DNA from: Funneliformis mosseae
Taxonomy: Eukaryota; Glomeromycota; Glomeromycetes; Glomerales; Glomeraceae
Reading direction: 5' to 3'
Assembly: GCA_910592005.1 (NCBI GenBank)
Contig: CAJVPP010000575.1
Coordinates: forward strand, 1 to 29,565
DNA length: 29,565 bases
The stretch's first letter is position 1. The number at the start of each line of letters is the position of its first letter. The position numbers and the translations under genes are program-made. Below the pieces are notes generated by a model. The model was given only the letters and a program-made list of their open reading frames with translations, was not told the origin of the DNA and ran no database searches. Of the stretch, positions 21,216-29,565 are shown piece by piece.

Positions 21216-21554
21216 TTATTTATATATATAAGCATTAAGTATCTCATGTTTGGCAGCAATATAACTAGAGTTGCCATCTCCGCTATGTCCCTTGAATTCC
21301 AATAAATTTCTGAACACATTTTCCAGCCACGCGAAGTCGCAGATGTGGAATGATATCATCTTCGTAATTTCCTCATTGTCGTTACTTGTGGTTTTAAAGA
21401 CGTATCGGTGCCAAAGATCCGTCTTGCAATCCCTCCATATTTTCCTTAATGATATTTGAGTAATTGTTAGATTTAAATTCTCTCGACAGTTATTAAGTTC
21501 ATCCAAATTGGCATGATAAATTTTATGCAACTTGGGTATCTGGGAGAACTTTCA
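21216..21554 (-). CDS. Unrecognised ORF or exon of about 110 codons
   Basis: Open from just after a TGA near 21555 to a stop at the low end. There is no ATG at the beginning of the frame (the codon at 21530 is TTG), and an acceptor-like TTCTCCCAG lies at about 21541-21550, so it may be an internal or last exon. The protein contains LHKIYHANLDELNNCREN, ITQISLRKIWRDCKTDLWHR, CDFAWLENVFRNLLEFKGHS and YIAAKHEILNAYIYK. Mixed composition and moderate GC support coding origin. I do not recognise the family. Confidence 0.35.
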
Positions 21555-22241
21555 AATTTTTCATCCATCAAAATCAGAAGCTTTACTCCATCAATTATTA
21601 TTGTCTTTTCCCGCAAATTCCCTACTTAGATTATGAATCTACCTTCTATAATGAACCATCAGGATTAATCAATGTTGTGAAATCTGCATAATCCATTGGG
21701 ATGACTAGTCATTCTAAGCATGTGACAACGCCTAGGTTTCCAATGAAGCAAGCATCAATCATGATTATAATAATGTATAATATTTCCTATTATGTATAGT
21801 TGTTTCTTTATTTCTTGTAATTCTTGGAAATTCTAGCACATTAAACACAAGTTGAATAAGATTTAGAAACCTCTTTCGTTAAGACACACATAATACAAAA
21901 AGAGAGAGAGTTTATTAATTATGGAATATGGATGCAATAAGCATTATCACAATGTTGATCAATCGTCGATCGTATGTATAGCCAATAATTTTTATTATAC
22001 ATTCATTGACTATTTAGGAATATTTCAATAAATAATAAAGTAGCCATGGAGGTGGTAACACGGTAATTAATCCAATTTATAGGATTTTAAATTTATTGAT
22101 TGTTTAGTCACGTGATATTTCCGTTTATCACGTCATATTTAATGGATAGATCAAAACAAGACTATGATTCACAAAATTTTCATTTTCTAGCCGAAATTAT
22201 TGTAAAAATTTCAATATGACACATTTCACGTAAACAAAGGC
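21555..22241. other. Moderate-GC intergenic stretch
   Basis: No long frame. Near the right end lie TCACGTGAT at 22108-22116 and ATCACGTCAT at 22127-22136, about 110-130 bases before the ATG at 22242, placed as promoter elements would be. A GA-repeat lies at 21900-21910. Confidence 0.4.
22108..22136 (+). promoter_or_regulatory. Paired CACGTG-type sites
   Basis: TCACGTGAT and ATCACGTCAT about 20 bases apart, upstream of the reading frame at 22242. The first shares the eight-base palindrome TCACGTGA with sites at 9008 and 12767. bHLH-type factors (Cbf1/USF class) bind such sequences in other fungi; binding here is inference. Confidence 0.35.
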
Positions 22242-22583
22242 ATGGTCACGAAGAAGATTTTGCGAAATGTTCTGGCTATTCGTATCAAAAACAGCTATAA
22301 GTTACGTGACTTCCTCAAAGCTTTCTCAGATTGGTCTTTCCCAAAGGTGTGTCAGCTTTACGGACTCGGTGAAACGAACGACCTATCAGCTTTCACGTGC
22401 AAGTATAAGATATGAAGACGAATCTTCCAGCTTAAACACCTTACGGAAGGCCTGTCTCAAGACGTTCCAATCAGCGGAAATGAAGCATCGAAATCGCAAT
22501 GTGTAGACTTACTTCAAACCGCTGGTGTGACTGAAGTAAAGGACAAGGGTTTTTTAAAGAGTATTGCACAGAATGCACTTTGA
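22242..22583 (+). pseudogene. 113-residue reading frame with a single in-frame stop
   Basis: ATG at 22242 opens MVTKKILRNVLAIRIKNSYK, then LRDFLKAFSDWSFPKVCQLY and GLGETNDLSAFTCKYKI, a TGA at 22413-22415, and on in the same frame RRIFQLKHLTEGLSQDVPIS, then VDLLQTAGVTEVKDKGFLKS and IAQNAL to the TGA at 22581. Continuity of frame, composition and moderate GC on both sides argue that it was one protein. The stop may be a recent mutation, a sequencing error, or mark two genes. The overlapping frame 22267-22506 is less convincing. Family not recognised. Confidence 0.4.
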
Positions 22584-22638
22584 ACGTGGAGTAATTTGCA
22601 ACAGCAAAAGTTTAATTATCAGAACCGGATAATTATAG

Positions 22639-22772
22639 CGTAACTTCATGGATAACTCCACAGTTACTATAGCAGTGCATCGACTTTGCGACTTCGTGGC
22701 AAAATATCTAATCAATGCATTGTTTACCGTGAACTGTGGAACATCTCTGATAACCCGTGAAATTACTACCAA
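22639..22772. repeat. Imperfect inverted repeat
   Basis: GTAACTTCATGGATAAC and TCCACAGTTAC on the left, against GTAATTTCACGGGTTATC and TTCCACAGTTCAC read inward from the right. It may be a small foldback element. Several gaps and mismatches. Confidence 0.35.
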
Positions 22773-22958
22773 TAATCTAACAGAAGTAAATCAAAGTTTA
22801 GTATGTGATGGGTCATGCGTATGATATCATATGGATGTATTAACACTTGATATAATTACGCGACGAGATTCATCCGACATTAGTAAGTACCAAAGGCTTG
22901 TCCTGCCAGGTTTCGCCATAAGCTTATTTTCATATTTTCATGTCTTTTAGTCTTTAAC

Positions 22959-23123
22959 ATGTCAAAAAGAAAAGCTTCAGAAGACAAAAAAAAACGGAAT
23001 TTCTTTGTTTTACTTAAATATCATGGTAAATGTTGTATCTTACGATGACAATTGTAATTTCTAACAATAAACCTCATCGACAGAATTCTGGGAAAAACCT
23101 ATTTCTCAAATGGGGTGTAACAC
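22959..23123 (+). CDS. Candidate 5' exons of an unrecognised split gene
   Basis: Exon 22959-23025 encodes MSKRKASEDKKKRNFFVLLK plus YH and ends at a GTAAAT donor. A 57-base intron ends in CGACAG, and exon 23084 on gives EFWEKPISQMGCN before a GTAAAA donor-like site at 23124 (or a TAA stop at 23125 if not spliced). The basic start resembles a nuclear localisation signal. No family recognised. A 3' part may lie at 23632-23972, beyond repeats. Confidence 0.3.
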
Positions 23124-23127
23124 GTAA

Positions 23128-23330
23128 AAACACGTCTAACAATGAAAAAGGTTAAGGACGATCGATAAGACGAAAATACTATCTTTATAAGACCGTTAAA
23201 AAAGACCGATCCTATGATCAATCCTGTCGATTCGTCCCAAAAAAAAGATTGGTATAAGACCGGTCCTATAACTGAACCAATGGGTGGATCGGATGTTCCC
23301 ATCCCTAATTGTTGGTAAATTTCGTAGGTA
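23128..23330. repeat. Repeat with iterated GACCGGTCC/GACCGATCC motifs
   Basis: Variants GACCGATCCTAT, GACCGGTCCTAT and GGATCGGATGTTCCCATCCC recur within about 120 bases in partly inverted order. This looks like a dispersed repeat. Boundaries and target duplication were not found. Confidence 0.4.
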
Positions 23331-23371
23331 ATTCTCTCTCATATATTTTTTTAGGTCGCGATGCATCCACG

Positions 23372-23559
23372 CAGTGATGTGGTGGGACAGCGTCCCACAA
23401 GATTTTAATGTCCCGTCCAAGATAATTGTCCCAGTAATTACTAATTATTCAAAATTACAATATATATATATTCTAAAATGTCCCAGACATCATAAAGTCT
23501 TTGTCCAAGGACTTGGACTGTCCCATCCAAGGACATGTCCCGTCCTAGTCACAACACTG
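23372..23559. mobile_element. 188-bp hAT-like MITE with perfect 8-bp target duplication
   Basis: The left tip is CAGTGATGTGGTGGGAC and the right tip read inward is CAGTGTTGTGACTAGGAC, the CAGNGNTGTG-type end of hAT transposons. The perfect 8-bp duplication CATCCACG lies at 23364-23371 and 23560-23567. The interior is rich in GTCC/GGAC units (GGGACAGCGTCCC, CCAAGGACTTGG), giving strong secondary structure. No coding capacity. It sits between the two candidate exon groups of the unrecognised split gene. Confidence 0.9.
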
Positions 23560-23631
23560 CATCCACGTGGCGCTAGTCACCTGACATCGGAGGCGAAATC
23601 CAACCAAAAATTTAGCACGTCTCCCAATTAA

Positions 23632-23972
23632 TGGGATCCCTTACAATATCATAAAGCATGGGAAGCAGCCAGTCTTCCAATGAAAAAAGGGACGGTAAAA
23701 CTAGCCTTCCAGAATCAACTGCAATGGTTCGAGTCGAATGGTTCTGAGGAGGAAAAGAAGGCTGGCAACGAAGCTCTTGGAGAAATTTCAGGTGATTTCA
23801 ATTGAATTTTTTCTTGTAAACTCTGGGTAAACAGTGGCAGTTGTGACAGAAATTCTGGGGAATTACGGTTCTGCCCAGTTTTCTGCTGTTCTGATATACT
23901 GATTTTTGTGAGATTATAATCCTGCACAGTTATAACTGCTCATTTGCTGCAGTCTTATCCAATCAAGCATAG
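23632..23972 (+). pseudogene. Coding-like exons of an unrecognised gene, start lost
   Basis: A frame open from 23632 reads WDPLQYHKAWEAASLPMKKG, TVKLAFQNQLQWFESNGSEE and EKKAGNEALGEIS. It is followed by a GT donor at 23792 and an acceptor CTGCAG at 23947-23952, then VLSNQA and a TAG at 23970. The composition is strongly protein-like (soluble, helical). A TAA at 23629-23631 lies directly upstream in frame with no acceptor between, so either the true start is the ATG at 23680 or the gene is broken. It may be the 3' part of the split gene beginning at 22959. Confidence 0.35.
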
Positions 23973-26099
23973 AATACTGAAAAGTTGAAAGGGATTACCA
24001 GAGGACTAAGGTCCTGCCTGATACTCTATCTTCCAACTGAGATGCAATATGATGATAGTCCCTAGCAGTGCTATCTGTTTACTCAAGATAGAACATTATT
24101 TAATTCTTTTGGCGTTATGTTATGTTTTTAGATTGATATGAAGAAGAATAGTCACATTTATAATTATTGGGAAAAGATTATACATACTTCATCAATCAAT
24201 AAGAAAATTCAGGAAATTGGGATAAATGTTCCTTCTTCAGTAGTTCAATGTACCAAATCTGTTACTGATTTTATTATGAACAAAAAAATTAACACTTGAC
24301 ATTAGCCACTATGACATCTAAACAGATGAGAATATATCTAAGGTAGTCTACTATTAACATTATCAATCAGTTTTCAAACAAAAATACAAGCTTGTTAAGT
24401 TGATCAAGACAGGTAAGTACTGATTATTATGTACAGTATGATATAGTGAGAAAGATATATTAACTTCTATTATGATTTATGCTCCAATGATGATATGCAT
24501 TAAGGATGAAGTTTCTGAGCTTGATCTGAAGTCCAATTTGCAAAAGATGAAACAATAGGGAAAAACTTGATTCATAATGAAAATGATGATGCAAAAGAGA
24601 TGACCTAATGAGACCTTAATAAATTCAAGGATGCATTCTTGAAAATGGAAGATTCAAAAAAGTAGATAATTAGTACTAGAATTATAGTAAAAGATACGTT
24701 TTATCATTTTGGTATTAAATGTTCACATGAACAGTAAGTATTAGTATTGTTACACTTTGTATAAAATCTTGGTTTACTTTGATACTTAATATTATTTTGC
24801 AGTTTTTAAAGCCTTTGCCACTTATTTATTGTCAATCTTGATAATGAAAACTGTGTCAATGATAAGATTTTCACAGAAACGAAACTCAATGAAATTAGTA
24901 AATATAAGGTGAAACAAATGTTACAATTATATGTCACCCTAATAAGTATATGTGAGTTGATAAATAAAATCTGGCTACTATTTTTTACAGGTGACTAGTA
25001 TTTCAGATAAAATTAGTTTTATCAAATTAATCTGCAAAAATCTTTCAATATTTAGGATTTCAGAGGTGTCAGAGAGTTTCAGATCATAGAAAATTTTTCT
25101 GGATGAAACATTTCAGATGTTGAAAATAGTTTTGCCTGAAATACTATAGGTAATGCTAAGCTATTCAAGTATCCACTGGTAGTCATATGATTTATTTGAT
25201 AGTGTGCTGATTATGATGTTGTAACTAAATGATAAGTATAGTATTTATAAGTAAATTTTCTTATGATTGGCTATTACAAATCAATTTAAATTGGATATTA
25301 ATTATACAATTTAAAGTAATATTTCAGAAAATGATGTTACATTTAGTAAAAAAAAATTTTTGCATACTGTTTGATTTTTTAGAATGTTAAATAACTACTT
25401 ATAAAATAATTCAAAATAATTCTGATTTTAAAAGAGTTTATTTAGAGATAATATATTATAATAATGAAGTTTAAAGGTTTTTATATTATAAAACTTGTTT
25501 TAAAACTTTTAATAATCCAAAAAAGTAATAAAACTTGTATTTAAAAAAGTTAAAAAAAATTTAAAATCCTTTTTGTATAATATAAAAAAATAAAACCAAT
25601 AAATAACTAATAATTTATAATATTTTATTGTTTTTATAAAAGATATAAAATTTATATGAATTATTATTATATATTAAATTTGTATATGATTTAGATTATA
25701 TGATTAAATTTATTATTTTATTATTGATTAATCTTTTTATTGATTGTATTTATTATTAAAATGCTAATTAATATTTTAAACAAATTAGAAAAAGCCTTTT
25801 TATAAATGTAGTATAATATAAATCAGAGTTATATTAAATATATTTAAATAATAGAATAATTAAATGTATTGTATTAGATTTGAATAAATGATATGATATA
25901 AATATGATTTTTTTTAATTGATGATGAATATTTAGTAGGAGTATTATTGTAGAATTTAGTTAGTTTAGTATTTGATTATAAGAGTATTATAAATTTATAA
26001 TTTAAATAAATTGAATGGATATTTTATAAACTTAATAATAGTGAATATATTATAAAAATAAGTAAGAATTTATTGTAAATATAGTTTCTATCAATTGGT
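23973..26099. other. Intergenic stretch, moderate GC at first, then AT-rich
   Basis: From 24137 a 53-codon frame (MKKNSHIYNYWEKIIHTSSI onward, stop near 24298) and several short frames to about 25150 have coding-like composition with many stops, suggesting a decayed gene or element of unknown kind. From 25300 on it is AT-rich with nothing recognisable. Confidence 0.4.
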
Positions 26100-27303
26100 A
26101 TTCTAAGATTACATTAGGATCAATCATAAAGCAGACCTATCAAGGTGAGATATATTAATATTATTCCAGTTAGAGTATCTACTAAAAGTGACATAAGTTT
26201 GACTAGTTAAGAATATATTTTTATCTAAAGTGAGAATTACTTTAGGTAAGATTAATTTTTGACTTTTGTAAACAGTAAATGCAAATAATTTTGTATTAGA
26301 AATTAGATTCAACAACAATTTTTTTGCTAATTTTAAAATAATAAGTATATTTTTTAAATATCTAAATCTATATTAGATCTTTGAATAGAGAAGGTAATAT
26401 ATGCAAACTGTTCTATTAAATTTACATTAATAATTACATTTTACTGTACCATTATATATTCCTTGATCAATAAGAAAATTGTTGAGATATATAACATGTA
26501 TGTCTAATTGTAATCTGATACAAGATGATAAGTTAAGTTTTTTTTAAATATCTTATTATATAAAGATCAGTTTAATAATACAAAACTTACAAAATCAGAA
26601 GTTTAAGAAAGTAAAAATTTATTATTAAGAACTGAAATGGTATTATAAACCATTATATTAATTGTTTAAGCATTTTTTTTAAATTTAACAATATATATAA
26701 TATTAAGAAATATTTCAACTGCAGATCTGATTAAAAATTTAGAATAATATTATTATAAAAAGGTTTAGATTTTAGTGAAAATATTGCATATTCATATTCT
26801 TCTAAAATGTGATAAAATCTTAAATCGTTATTTTGATATTATAAAGTTCTTAATAATAATGGATAGAATAATAATTAAGTAGTTATACAAAATACAGGTT
26901 GACTAATTATAAGCAGAATTTATATTAGATCATCTACTATTATAATATTTATATCATTAAAAGTGATAACATTATTATAAAAATTTGCAAAGACATTTAA
27001 GATAAAATCTTACAGTTCAGCAAAAATTATAAATATTTCTTCAATAATTAAAGTATCAATTTTATTTAATCAGATTTTTAATTTATTATCTGTATAAGTA
27101 CATATGTAAAAATTTTTTTATTTAGTTATGATTTGTAATTTAAAATGAATTATTTTACTATTTATATTTTGAGCAACTATTCCTGTTGGTGCTAAAAGTA
27201 AGTAAGTAGAATATTTTTGATTAAGCATATTAGTTATTCTAGTACTAGTTGAATCTGTTATAAGAAAATACAGCTATTTTATCACATTATTTCTTTTTAA
27301 ATA
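26100..27303 (-). pseudogene. PIF1-family DNA helicase relic (Helitron-like or expanded PIF1 family)
   Basis: Motifs of PIF1 helicases run in order on the minus strand, broken by stops. A degraded Walker A FLITDSTSTRITNML at about 27225-27270 (normally FITGxAGTGKSxxxNxL) comes first, then LLLAPTGIVAQNINSKIIH. Walker B IDTLIIEEIFIIFAEL at about 27015-27060 follows, then INIIIVDDLI*ILLIISQPVF (normally VVVGDLxQLPPVxGxPVF). NNDLRFYHILEEYEYA lies at about 26780-26835. Near the C-terminus are FAFTVYKSQKLILPKVILTL and QTYVTFSRYSNWNNINISHL ending DRSAL (normally HKSQGLTL and YVALSR). Glycines and lysine of Walker A are lost and there are many in-frame stops, so it cannot be active. Whether it came from a Helitron cannot be told: no Rep domain was seen. 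Confidence 0.85.
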
Positions 27304-27964
27304 TATTATCTCTTAAACTGTAGAGATTTGCAGACAATTTGCCTGCTTATTTATTATAAATTTCCTTCTGATTTATTTTTATAAAAAATTAAATTTTCTA
27401 AAAATTTTTTTTTTAAATTAATTTTATAAATATATATAATATTATAGTAAATTTTATTTATTAATTATATAATAAATAATTTAAGACTTATAAGCTAAAA
27501 ATTTGTAATTTTTAAAAAAATTATAAATTAAAAAATTTTATTATTGACCTTTAGTTAACTTATTAATATTTAACTTTTAATAATATTAATTATAATAAAA
27601 TATTATAAAATTTATCATATAGAATAACTTTAATTATTACAGTTTTTATAACTTATTAAGAAATTTTATGACTTTTATTAATAGTACAGTGACTCAATTA
27701 GTTTGTAAATATATAAATTTTAAGAAAATTTTTAAAAAATTATTATAATAAAATATTCAAACTTTATTTTAAAAAATTAAATTATTTAATAAACTTCTTA
27801 ATAAACTTAAAATTTCTTTTAATAAAGTTGATAAAATATATATTAAATTATATTTTTTATATAATAATTATATTATTAATATTAATGTTTTATTTTTATT
27901 AAAAATTAATACTTTTTTTTATATTTGTAAGCAAATTTGCCTATTTATAGTTTAAGAGATAATA
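27304..27964. mobile_element. Candidate 661-bp inverted-repeat element
   Basis: Left end TATTATCTCTTAAACTGTAG and right end read inward TATTATCTCTTAAACTATAA; both are followed within 20 bases by an AATTTGC stretch (GCAGACAATTTGCC, GGCAAATTTGC). The interior is extremely AT-rich and non-coding. It lies directly 5' to the preserved part of the PIF1 relic and may have cut it. No clear target duplication. Confidence 0.45.
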
Positions 27965-29345
27965 CTAGATAATGTGCAGTATTAATCTTTGGTAGTTTTA
28001 ACATACAGTTGTGAAAAAACTAACAATTTTTTTTATAACTTCATAATTTTGTGAGTTTTGCATCTAAGGATATAAATTTAGTATCATTAGATTCATCTCA
28101 ATAAGATGAATTTAATAAGCTATAATTCATTTTTTTGTGATTACTAGATGTAAAAAAATATCATAAAATGTCATATATAATACACGTCAATAAACACTGC
28201 TAATTTATTTAGTACTTTATCCCATAATTATACAAGCTTTACACTTAAATATATGAATTTATTACCATTCAATTTATCTTAATGGGACGATTCTAATGAA
28301 CTATATTTTATCTTCATATAATTACTAAATACAGTATAATATAGAAAAATATATAGAAGATTATTAAAAAATAATTTTTTTTTTATTTATATTTATTTTC
28401 AAAATCTATTTTGAAATACATAGAATTAGTGATAAAAAATAATTATTGCATAATAAACTATTAAATAATTATTATATCTTAAAATATATGTCATAAGGTA
28501 CAATATATTAAAATTTTAAGGTTTGTTAAATAAAAATCACATGAGATATTCACTATTATTTAATTGTCAATTTTTTTCACCAGAACTGTAACAGTTTCTA
28601 GAATTATGTAAGAAAGTTTCTTTTGATAAAAATAAGTGTCACTAATATATATAAATGTAAAATAGATACTAAAATAATTTTGTTAATTATATTATGATAA
28701 TTATAAGTACTAGGATAAAGTAAATTTTTTGTTAATAGTAGAAGATTTATATTATTTTCAGAGTTAAGTTGAGTTTATCATATTAATTATTATGTATTTT
28801 GATGATGTCTCAATTTTTTCAGTTAAAGGTAGAATTATAAAGGCTAATAGTAATGAAGTTTTACTTTAGATCAAAGATTATTTAATCATAATTTAATATA
28901 TTTATCATATGTTTTATCATGAATTTTATTACATTATCTTTGCAGCTCTAAAATATTGTAAAAGTAATTTTTTACATTAATGAAAATATTTAGAAATAGC
29001 AATAATTCTAGATTAGGATTGTGAATTGAAATTGGTAATCATAAGTTATTATTTTATTATACAAAGCTTACCATTAACATAATGTAATAGAAATTTCATT
29101 GTAAATTTCATCAAGGAAATTATTATTCAAAACTATTATTTTACGAGGATATTTAGATATTAAATTAGATATGTATAACTCTTAAAAATAGATCATTTCT
29201 GTTTTGATTTTCATAAGGTTATGATGATAAAATGTAAGTAAATAGACAAAAGATATAAATTATTTTATGATAACCAATTAGCAGTCTGTCTCAAAAGTTT
29301 TATTGTGAGTTAAATCTTATATTATATCATTATAATAGTTATTAT
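27965..29345. other. AT-rich stretch with a diverged tandem duplication
   Basis: No gene. Segments at about 28069-28150 and 28250-28330 resemble each other (ATTTAGTATCATTAGATTCA against ATTTATTACCATTCAATTTA, each then an ATAATTACTA-like end), with a period near 180 bp. Some minus-strand frames at 28900-29300 look like decayed coding sequence but carry no motif I can name. Confidence 0.35.
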
Positions 29346-29349
29346 TATT

Positions 29350-29450
29350 AAGTTCTAGGTAAGGGGAGGGCCAGAAATGACGTCATTCTATAAGGGGGGG
29401 AGGGGGTGCCCATAATGATGTTATACGAGTCCATTTTAAGAAAGAGATTT
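29350..29450. repeat. G-rich repeat edge
   Basis: Two related units, GGGCCAGAAATGACGTCATT and GGTGCCCATAATGATGTTAT, are separated by a GGGGGGGAGGGGG run. This is sharply different in composition from its surroundings and probably the end of a dispersed element continuing beyond or near the window edge. Confidence 0.45.
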
Positions 29451-29510
29451 GTGCCAACCATCCGCATCATAAATTTACTACGCATCACGTTTAATTAAAC
29501 TAATTTAAAC

Positions 29511-29555
29511 TGTTACAATTTAATGCTATATGTTTTAGTGTTACAATTTAATGCT
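29511..29555 (+). repeat. Two direct copies of a 17-base unit
   Basis: TGTTACAATTTAATGCT at 29511-29527 and 29539-29555, period 28. The array may continue beyond the window. Confidence 0.75.
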
Positions 29556-29565
29556 TTTTAGTATC

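Noticed and set aside
22267..22506. 79-codon frame on the plus strand
   Set aside because: Overlaps the frame starting at 22242, which stays coding-like on both sides of its one stop and ends further downstream.
23099..23927. Several short minus- and plus-strand frames
   Set aside because: They cross the GACCGG-type repeat and the hAT-like MITE, or lie antisense to the better exon at 23632-23791.

Overview
This is a eukaryotic nuclear window with very AT-rich intergenic DNA, two intact intron-rich housekeeping genes, and a large load of decayed transposons. Short AT-rich introns, islands of moderate GC only at genes and young repeats, and relics of Tc1, pogo and PIF1-helicase families suggest an arbuscular mycorrhizal fungus (Glomeromycotina, Rhizophagus-like). 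That assignment is inference from content, not a database match. No CRISPR array, operon or bacterial feature is present.

Layout. 1-1209: the 5' part of a Tc1-like element on the minus strand with its terminal repeat. 1210-3059: AT-rich DNA with nothing recognisable. 3060-4290: a minus-strand pogo/Tigger-type transposase relic. 6360-8676: a stack of nested transposons. A dead Tc1-like transposase (minus) is broken by a 756-bp retroposon with a 15-bp target duplication and by a 347-bp foldback element with a perfect 8-bp duplication. A 111-bp MITE with another perfect 8-bp duplication lies at its tail. 9104-12623 (+): a NOT3/NOT5 family gene (CCR4-NOT complex) in 14 exons, 648 codons plus stop. 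12843-15705: small inverted-repeat elements, including two copies of one family and an internally deleted Tc1-like element with terminal repeats matching those at 1209. 15706-19366: AT-rich DNA. 19367-20757 (-): an intact Ypt1/Rab1 small GTPase, 6 exons, 204 aa. 21216-24000: a moderate-GC island with short unrecognised or broken candidate genes and a 188-bp hAT-like MITE with a perfect 8-bp duplication. 26100-27303 (-): a decayed PIF1-family DNA helicase. 27304-27964: a candidate 661-bp inverted-repeat element. 29350-29565: the edge of another repeat.

The two live genes are unrelated: NOT3 acts in mRNA deadenylation and transcription control, Ypt1 in ER-to-Golgi traffic. The clearest new signal is the transposon stratigraphy. 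Exact target duplications let the order of insertion be read, and removing the insertions brings the old transposase back into one frame. The relics share stop codons of the TGG-to-TGA/TAG and CAA/CAG-to-TAA/TAG type, which suggests cytosine-deamination or RIP-like decay. Also worth a second look are an antisense ORF inside a NOT3 intron, a 113-residue reading frame with one in-frame stop, and three copies of the palindrome TCACGTGA in DNA this poor in GC.
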